64,000 nt of DNA from Acidimicrobiales bacterium. GTDB taxonomy: Bacteria > Actinomycetota > Acidimicrobiia > Acidimicrobiales > Poriferisodalaceae. Numbering within the stretch: the first letter of the stretch is position 1; the number at the start of each line of letters is the position of its first letter. The position numbers and the translations under genes were made by a program. The stretch covers positions 1,426,001 through 1,490,000 of the forward strand of contig JAWKIQ010000001.1 in the NCBI GenBank assembly GCA_041394185.1, read 5' to 3'. The notes beneath the pieces were generated by a model. The model did no database searches and was not told the origin of the DNA. It worked only from the letters and a program-made list of their open reading frames with translations. This document shows, one piece after another, positions 46,801 through 54,855 of this stretch.

Positions 46801-49800
46801 GGTGCAGTGTGGATCCTGTTCATGAACACAGACGGCACCGTCAAGGCCGAACAGAAGATCTCGGACACACAGGGCGGGCTGGCGGCAACCCTCAGCGACG
46901 GAGCCTTCTTCGGCCGTAGCGTCGCACCGATCGGAGACCTCGACGGCGACGGCCTGGTCGACATCATCGTCGGCGCGCCGGCCAACAACGTCCTGGGCGC
47001 CGCAACCGGCACGGCCCACGTGCTGTTCCTGAACAGCGACGGCACGGTCAAGGCCGAGCAGACGATCTCTGGCAACGAGGGCGGCTTCGGCGGTGTGCTC
47101 GACGTTGCCGACAACTTCGGCTCCGCCGTGGCCCCGCTGGGCGACCTCGACGGCGACGGTATGCCCGACGTCGCCATCGGTGCCCGCAACGACGACGATG
47201 CAGGCACCGACAGGGGCGCCGTGTACATCGTGTCGCTGAACGCCGACGGCACCGTTCGCTTCGACCAGAAGATCTCCGACACCGAGGGTGGCTTCGTTCC
47301 GGCGCTGGCAGACACCGAACACTTCGGCGAGTCGATTGCGCCCATCGGAGACCTCGACGGTGACGGCCGGCTCGAGATCGCGGTCGGTGCACCCAACCAC
47401 TTCGCCACCGCCAGCAACCAGGGCGGTGTGTGGATCCTGTCGCTGAACGGCGACGGCACAGTGTTCGCCGACAACATCATCGACGACAACACCGCTTCGC
47501 TGGCCCTGCCGCTGTTGGCCGGCGACCTGTTCGGTTACGCCGTGGCGGCCGCAGACGTCGACGATGACACCGTCGCAGACCTGATCGTAGGCATGCCCGG
47601 TGGCGCCTCGGCGCCCGAGGCCGTGCACGTGCTGTTCATGAACAGCGACTTCACCGTCAAGGGCTATCAGACGATCTCTGCCACCGAGGGCGGACCGGTC
47701 GGCGGTGTCGATGCGGGCGACTGGTTCGGTGGCTCGATCGGCGTGCTGGGCGACCTGTCGGGTAGCGGTTTGACCGACATAGTCGTCGGCCAGTTCAGGG
47801 ACGACGACGGCGCCGCCGACACCGGTGCAGTGTTCGTGCTGGAACTGGCCGCCGCCAACACCAACGTCGTCAACTCGACCGGCGATGCTGCGGACGCGCT
47901 GCCCGGCGACGGCCTGTGCGACACCGGTGGGTTGAACAGCGAGGGCGACCCCGCGTGCACCTTGCGCGCCGCCATCCAGGAGGCCAACGCGGTCACCGGC
48001 GTAGGGACCATCACCTTCGCCATTCCCGCAACCGACCCGGGATTCACAGGCGTCTACTGGTCGATCTCGCCCACCTCTGCCCTGCCCGCCATCACCGACC
48101 GGCTGCTGGTCGACGGCGCCACCCAGCCAGGGTTCGTCGCCAACACCAACGCCGGCCCCGCCGCGCTGAACGGCACTCAGATGATCGAAATCGACGGCTC
48201 GTCGGCCGGGGCTGGCGCGGACGGCATCATTGTCGATGCCGACGACGTGGTCGTTCGCGGCCTCGTTATCAACGGGTTCGGCGAGTCTGGCGTGGTCACG
48301 ACAGCGACAGCGGATCGCGTGACCATCGCCGGCACTTACATCGGCACTTCGCAGGCCGGTGTTGCAGCGGTGCCGAATGGCAATAGCGGCGTCGAGTTGG
48401 CCGGCCCCGGCGCAGTGGTAGGCGGCGACGCTGCTGCCGACCGCAACCTGATCGGCGGAAACACCGTCGCAGGCGTCGCCGTGACCTCCACCGCTGCCAA
48501 CGCCACGATCGAAGGCAACCTCATCGGCACCGACGCCGGCGGCACACCCGTAATCGCCAACGGTGTCGGCGTCCATGTTGACGGAGCCCCCAACGCCACC
48601 ATCGACTCGAACGTCGTCGCAGGCAATACCGGAGCGGGTATCGAGCCGAGCGCCACCACACCCCGGTCGATCACCATCACGGCCAACTCGATTCACACCA
48701 ACGGTGGTCTGGGCATCGACTGGAACGGCGATGGCATCACCCTCAACGATTGGCCCGACACCGACAACGTGGTCAACCGGCCGTTCGTTCAGGCTGCCCA
48801 CGACGCCGGCGCAGGCAACGTCGAGGTGGTGCTGGTCGCCGACCTGCCCGCTGGCGACTACTCGATACAGGCGTTCGCGAACCCCGGCGGCGCCGACCCC
48901 ACAGGCTTCGGCGAAGGTCAGACATACGTCGGTTCGGGTTCGATCACCTCAGCCGGAACGGGGCCCGAGTACTTCACCATCGTGGTGCCAGGAGCCTCGG
49001 GTGATGTGCTGAGCCTGACCGTCCTGGAAGACCTGGGTGCGGGCCAGCTGGGCTCCACGTCGGAGTTCTCGACGACCATCCAGGCTGGTGAACTGCTGGC
49101 GGTCAACTCAACCGCGAACACCGGCGACGCGGTGCCCGGCGACGGCCTGTGCGACACGGGCGGCCTCAACAGCGAGGGTGACCCCGAGTGCACCCTGCGC
49201 GCCGCCATCGACGAGGCCAACGCATCGGTCGGCCACGACACCATCACCTTCTCGGTGCCCGGCAGCGATCCCGGGAACGCAGGCGGCATATGGACGATCG
49301 ATGTCGGAGTCACTCCCCTGCCAGACATCGTCGAGGGCATCACCATCGATGCGTCCACTCAGTCGGGCTACGCAACGACACCCGTCGTCGAGCTGGTTGG
49401 TCTGGTCGGCGACGGCCTGCACCTCACCGGAACCGCTGGGGGCTCGACGGTGCGCGCCCTCGCCATCGGCGGATTCACCGGTGACGGCATCGAACTAGAG
49501 GCCGGCGCCGACCGCAGCCGCATCGTCGACAACCACATCGGTCTCGACGCTGCGGGCACCACCGCCAATGCCTTGTCGGGTATGGGCATTCGCGTCGCCG
49601 CGGCCGAAACCCAGATTGGCGACATCGGCGGCGGCAACCACGTCGGCGCATCGATGCGGGGCATCGTTGTGGCCGGAGCCGCAGCGGTCGACAACCAGGT
49701 CGTGGCGAATGTGGTGGGCACCGGTCCTACCGGCGCTCCGGGCCTGGGAACCGTCATACACGGCGTTGCTGTCGAGGCCGGTGCCGCCCGCACCGTCGTC

Positions 49801-52800
49801 GGTGGTCCTAGCGCGGCCCACCGAAACGTCATCGTCTCCAGCGGAGAAGCCGGCGTGGTCATCGACGGTGAAACAACCGACGACGTGGTCGTTGAAGGCA
49901 ACTGGATCGGCCTGTGGCTCGACGGGCTGACCGCCATGGGCAATGCGGCCAGTGGCGTCGGGGTCGACAACGATGCCGATTCGTCGTCGCTGATCGACAA
50001 TGTCATCGTTGCGTCGGGCCAGGACGGAATCTCCATCACCGGGGCTTCCGACAGCACAAGCGTGCAGGGCAACTTCATCGGTACCGATTCGGGACTGATC
50101 GTTTCGCCAGGCTCGGGCGCCAACGGTGTGCTGGTCGGAGCGACGGCAACCAACACGCAAGTCGGTGGTCTTGGCGCCGGTCAGGGCAACACGATCGCGG
50201 GCAGCGGTCAGAGCGACCCCAACGCCGACGGCGTGCGCGTGCTGGCACCGAAGGCTGCCATAAACGTGATTCTCTCGAACGAGATCTACGACAGCGCCGG
50301 GCTGGCAATCGATGCCGACGTCGACGGTCCGACAGTCAATGACGCGCCGGACATCGACGAGGCCGTCAACCACCCGACGATCGATGCGGTTGTCGCGTCC
50401 GGTGGCTCGGTGACGATCGACTTCACCGTCGATGCGGCCGCAGGCGCCTACCACGTGCAGATCTTCGGCACACCGGCGGCGGACCCGACCGGTTACGGCG
50501 AAGCCGACACGTTGCTGGCTACCTACTTCATCGCCGCCCATCCCGGCGGGTCGGCGAGCTACACGACGTCGGTACCTGGCACCCACTCGACGCGATTGTC
50601 GGTGAGCATCACCGAGGAGATCGCTCCGTCGTCGTACGGATCGACATCTGAGATGTCGCGAGCGCTTGCCTCCGACTCTGACGGCGACGGTGTGTTCGAC
50701 ATATTCGAAGACACGAACGTCGACCTCGACGGTGATCCGAGCACCAACCCTGGTCCCGACACTGACGGGGACCTGACTCCCGACTACCTCGACAACGACG
50801 ACGACGGCGACGGCCTACTCACCATCCACGAGGGTGCCGACCCCAACACCGACGGTGATCCCGCCGACGCAACCGACACAGACGGCGACCTCACACCCAA
50901 CTACCTCGACAACGACGACGACAACGACGGCACCCCAACCGCATCCGAAAACGCCGACCCCAACACCGACGGCGATCCCGCCGACGCCCAAGACACCGAC
51001 ACCGACCTCACACCCGACTACCTCGACGCAGACGACAACGACGGACCCACAGGCGACCTCGACGGCGACGGCGTCCACAACCAACACGAACAACCAGGCG
51101 ACACCGACGGCGACACCATCAACGACATCCTCGACGCAGACGACGACGGCGACGGCATCCTCACCATCCACGAAAACGCCGACCCCAACACCGACGGCAA
51201 CCCCGCCGACGCAACCGACACCGACACCGACCTCACACCCAACTACCTCGACAACGACGACGACAACGACGGCATAGCGACGTCGCTAGAGCTGACCGAC
51301 ACCAACGGCGATGGCCACCCGCGCGACGCCTACGACGCTGACCGCGACGGGCAGCCCAACTACCTCGACGTGCCGACCGGCGGAGCGGGCACCGGTCTGC
51401 AGACCGAGCGAAAACTGTCGAACCTTTCTGGGTCGCTGACCGGCCCGCTGCTCGCGGGTGATGGGTTCGGATCGGCAGCAGTGCCCATCGGCGACGTAAA
51501 CAGCGATGGTGTCGTAGACCTGGCCGTCGGCGCACCCGGCGACGACACCGGCGGTACGGCGCGCGGCGCGGTCTACGTGCTGTTGATGAACTCCGACGGC
51601 ACAGTGGCTTCGGAAGTCAAGATCGCATCGGGGACGGCGGGCCTAGCCGCGACGCTCGACGACGGAGATGCCTTCGGGTATGCCGTTGCCGGCATCGGCG
51701 ACATCGACAACAACGGATCTGCCGACCTGGTCGTGGCTGCCCCTGGCGACGACGACGGCGGCACCGACCGCGGCGCTGTCCACCTGCTGATGCTCGACGC
51801 ACTGGGCAACGTGATCGGCGAGCAGAAGATCTCCGACACGACCGGCGGCCTCGCTGCGGTTCTCGACGATGCCGACGGGTTCGGCACATCGGTTGCGAAC
51901 CTCGGCGACGTCGACGGCGACGGCGTCAAGGACATCGCCGTGGGAGCAATCGGCGACGACGACGGGGCCGCCGACACCGGCGCCGTCTACGTACTGTTCC
52001 TCGACCAGACCGGAAGCGTCGCCGGCCAGCAGAAGATCTCGGCCACCAGCGGTGGCCTGGCCGCTGCCCTGGCGGGTGGCGACGCCTTCGGTCGAGGCGT
52101 TGCAGGCCTTGGCGACGTCGACGCCGACGGCACCTATGACCTGGCCGTCGGCGCACCCGGAGCCGACGCCGGAGGCACCGATCGAGGCGCCGTCTACATC
52201 ATCTCGTTGTCGTCGAGCGGTCTCGTCCTCGCCGAGCAGGAGATCTCGGCAACGGCCGGCGGACTGGCGACACCTCCCGCAGACGGTGATGCCTTCGGCA
52301 CGGCCGTTGGACCGCTGGGCGATGTCAACGTCGACGGAGTGCCCGACCTGGTCGTGGGTGCTCCCGGCAACGACACGGGTGGCGCCGACACCGGGCGTGT
52401 CCACATGCTCAGGCTCGATCGCAACCGCACGGTCAAGTCCGACTGGACACTCTCGGCGGCAACGCCATTCCTCACCCCGCAGCTGGCAGCAGGCGACGCG
52501 TTCGGCACGTCGGTGGCCGGTGTGGGCGACTTCGATCTGGACGGCCCGATCGGAATCGTTGTCGGTCTCCCAGGCGACGACGACGGTGCTGCGGGCGCCG
52601 GCTCTGCGATCCTGCTGGACTTCCTGACCTCGGTGCGGGTGGTCGTGAACTCGACCACCGACGCCCCAGACTCGGACCCCGGCGACGGTATCTGCTTTAC
52701 AGGCGCGCTGGCTGCGGACGGCCGCAACGCCTGTGGCCTGCGCGCGGCCATCGAGGAATCGAACGCAACTGCGATCGTCGACCTAGTCGACTTCGACCTG

Positions 52801-54855
52801 CCAACGTCCGACGCCGGCTACCAGGTCGCAGGCGACTACTGGCTGTTCTCTCCGACCAGCAAGTACGCCGACATCACCGCCCCGCTGGTCATCGACGGCT
52901 ACACCCAGCCCGGAGCGTCCCAGAACACTGCGACCACGCCCGACCCGTTCAACGCCGTCATCAAGATCTACCTCGACGGCTCGTCGGCCGGCCCTGGTGC
53001 CACCGGCCTGACCCTGACCGTCGGTGACAGCACCGTCACCGGCTTGGCCATCGGCGGCTTTGCCCAGAGTGCCATCGACTCGTTTGGCCCCGGCGCCGGA
53101 AGAATCGGCGGCAACTACTTGGGGACAGACCCGACCCAGGCACTCGTTGCTCCGAACGGCACAGGCATCACAGCGTCGGCCGCCAACTCACGCATCGGTG
53201 GCGTCAACCCTGCAGACGCCAACCTCATCGTCAACAACGGCATCGGTGTTCACGCCATCGCGGGCGCCGCGGTGTACATAGTCGGAAACCGCATCCACTC
53301 CAACACCGGGCTGGCCATCGACCTCGGCGCCATCGGCCCGCTGGTCAACGATGCTCTGGACGTCGACACCGGACCCAACGGCCGCCTCAACCATCCGAGC
53401 CTGGTTGGCGCTGTAGCCATCGCAGGCACCGTCACCATCGACTACAGCCTTGACGTGCCAGCCGGCGACTATCGAATCGACTTCTACGAGAACCCGTCGG
53501 GCGCCGACCCCAGCGGCTATGGCGAAGCAGAGGTCCCGATCGCCTACACCGTGGTCAACCACCCCGGTGGCGGCTCGATCAGCCTCCAGCACAGCTACCC
53601 AGGCAATGCCAACACCCCCGTCGCTGCCACTGCGACCAGTTGCTCGGACGCACTGTGCGTCAACCTCGTACAGACTTCGGAGCTGTCGCTGGCCATCAGC
53701 TCGTTCGCCGACAGCGACGCAGACGGCCTGTTCGACATACACGAGGACGCCAACGTCGACCTAGACGGTAACCCGGTCACCAATCCTGGCCCCGACACCG
53801 ACGGCGACGGCACGCCCGACTATCTCGATGCCGACGACGACGGCGACGGTGCGCCGACCGCCGAAGAGAATGCCGACCCCAACGTCGATGGCGACCCTGC
53901 CGACGCGCTGGATACCGACAGCGACACCGTTCCCGACTACCTCGACCCCGACGGTGGTGTCGACTGCTCGCTCGCCAACGGAATCTCACAGGCCGAGTGC
54001 GACTACCTGGTAAGCCTTGCCGCGGCGACATCTGTCGCAGGCTGGAACAACAACGCCGGTTGGCTGCGACACAACTCGCCATGCAATTGGTACGGCGTCG
54101 CCTGCAGCGGTGGTTTCGTAACCGAGCTGACCCTCGACGCCAACAATCTGGACGGCAACATTCCTGCCAACATCGCCGACCTGGCGGGGTTGACCCACCT
54201 GGATCTGGGACGCAACGCCCTCAACGGCACGATCCCGAACCTCACAGGCAACGCGGCACTCGAGATCGTCAGGCTCAACGACAACTCGCTCTCGGGCACG
54301 ATCCCAACCGGACTCGACACCCTCTCGGCGCTGCGCGTGGTCGACCTGGACACCAACTGGCTCACCGGTGGTATCCCGACCACCCTCGTGGCGAGCGCAT
54401 CGATCGATTATCTCGACCTCAGCCACAACGACCTAGGTGGGTCGATACCGGCGGGCATCGGATCGATGAGCTCGCTGGTGACCCTCGACCTTCAGGGGAA
54501 TGAGCTGGTCGGCGGCATTCCCGCAGGCATCGGAACCCTGGTGAACCTGCAGCACCTGAATCTGGCGTCGAATCAGCTGGCCGGCACAATCCCGGCGTCG
54601 TTCGCCACGCTTACATCGCTGCGCACCGTACGGCTCTACGACAATGCCCTGCCCGGCAGCATCGCCAGTGGCCTGTCGGCCCTTACCCAGATCGAGCTGT
54701 TCGCGGTTCACAACAACGCTCTCAGCGGGTCGGTACCGGCAACGCTGTCGGCCTGGACGAACCTGCGGTGGTGGTCGAGCCAGGGCAATCCATCGCTGGG
54801 TGCACCTCCTGCGGCCGTCACCGCGCTTCCTCTCATCGAGGTGGCACTGTGGTGA
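37151..54855 (+). CDS. Giant secreted modular protein 2, continuation after the frameshift (about 5,900 aa)
   Basis: This frame carries on the sixth repeat of propeller 1 and runs uninterrupted to TGA 54853-54855. The first available start codon is GTG 37240, but no ribosome site is seen, so it is better read as the rest of the 34133 gene. Modules: CSLREA-like caps at about 37203, 43099, 44689, 47863, 49096 and 52636; a beta-helix after each; VPAG domains at about 38320, 44410, 45965, 48800, 50400 and 53430; five further six-repeat FG-GAP propellers; several TSP3-like arrays; and an LRR domain at 53960-54852. The C-terminus matches that of giant protein 1, so the two are paralogues. No anchor follows. 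The stop overlaps the next ATG. Confidence 0.85.
38881..40110 (+). repeat. FG-GAP propeller 2 of giant protein 2
   Basis: Six repeats. It is followed directly by a TSP3-like array (40114-40350) with no CSLREA cap between, unlike propeller 1. Confidence 0.75.
40387..41585 (+). repeat. FG-GAP propeller 3 of giant protein 2
   Basis: Six repeats. Repeat 3 lacks the DDDGG turn (GANGSDSVYVLLL) and repeats 5-6 are the most divergent. It is followed by a TSP3-like array (41590-41840). Confidence 0.75.
41869..43090 (+). repeat. FG-GAP propeller 4 of giant protein 2
   Basis: Six repeats. The last ends GALYIVNL, immediately before a CSLREA-like cap. Propellers 2, 3 and 4 follow each other separated only by TSP3-like linkers. 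Confidence 0.75.
46637..47860 (+). repeat. FG-GAP propeller 5 of giant protein 2
   Basis: Six repeats. Repeat 5 is degenerate (FGYAVAAADVDDDTVADLIVG). It is preceded by a double-length TSP3-like array (46250-46600). Confidence 0.75.
50675..51390 (+). repeat. Extended TSP3-like calcium-binding array
   Basis: About 240 residues composed almost entirely of DTDGDL, YLDNDDDGDG and ENADPNTDGDPADA units, roughly three times longer than the other arrays. Many aspartates are spaced as in thrombospondin type 3 loops, so strong Ca2+ binding is expected. It leads directly into propeller 6. Confidence 0.75.
51400..52630 (+). repeat. FG-GAP propeller 6 of giant protein 2
   Basis: Six repeats. It is followed by the most divergent CSLREA-like cap, where CTLRAAI has become CGLRAAI. 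Confidence 0.75.
53960..54852 (+). repeat. Plant-like LRR domain, ten repeats, end of giant protein 2
   Basis: An N-cap (AECDYLVSLAAATSVAGW, then CNWYGVACSG) plus ten repeats of about 24 residues with the LxGxIP signature, ending five residues after the last repeat exactly as in giant protein 1. Confidence 0.85.
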
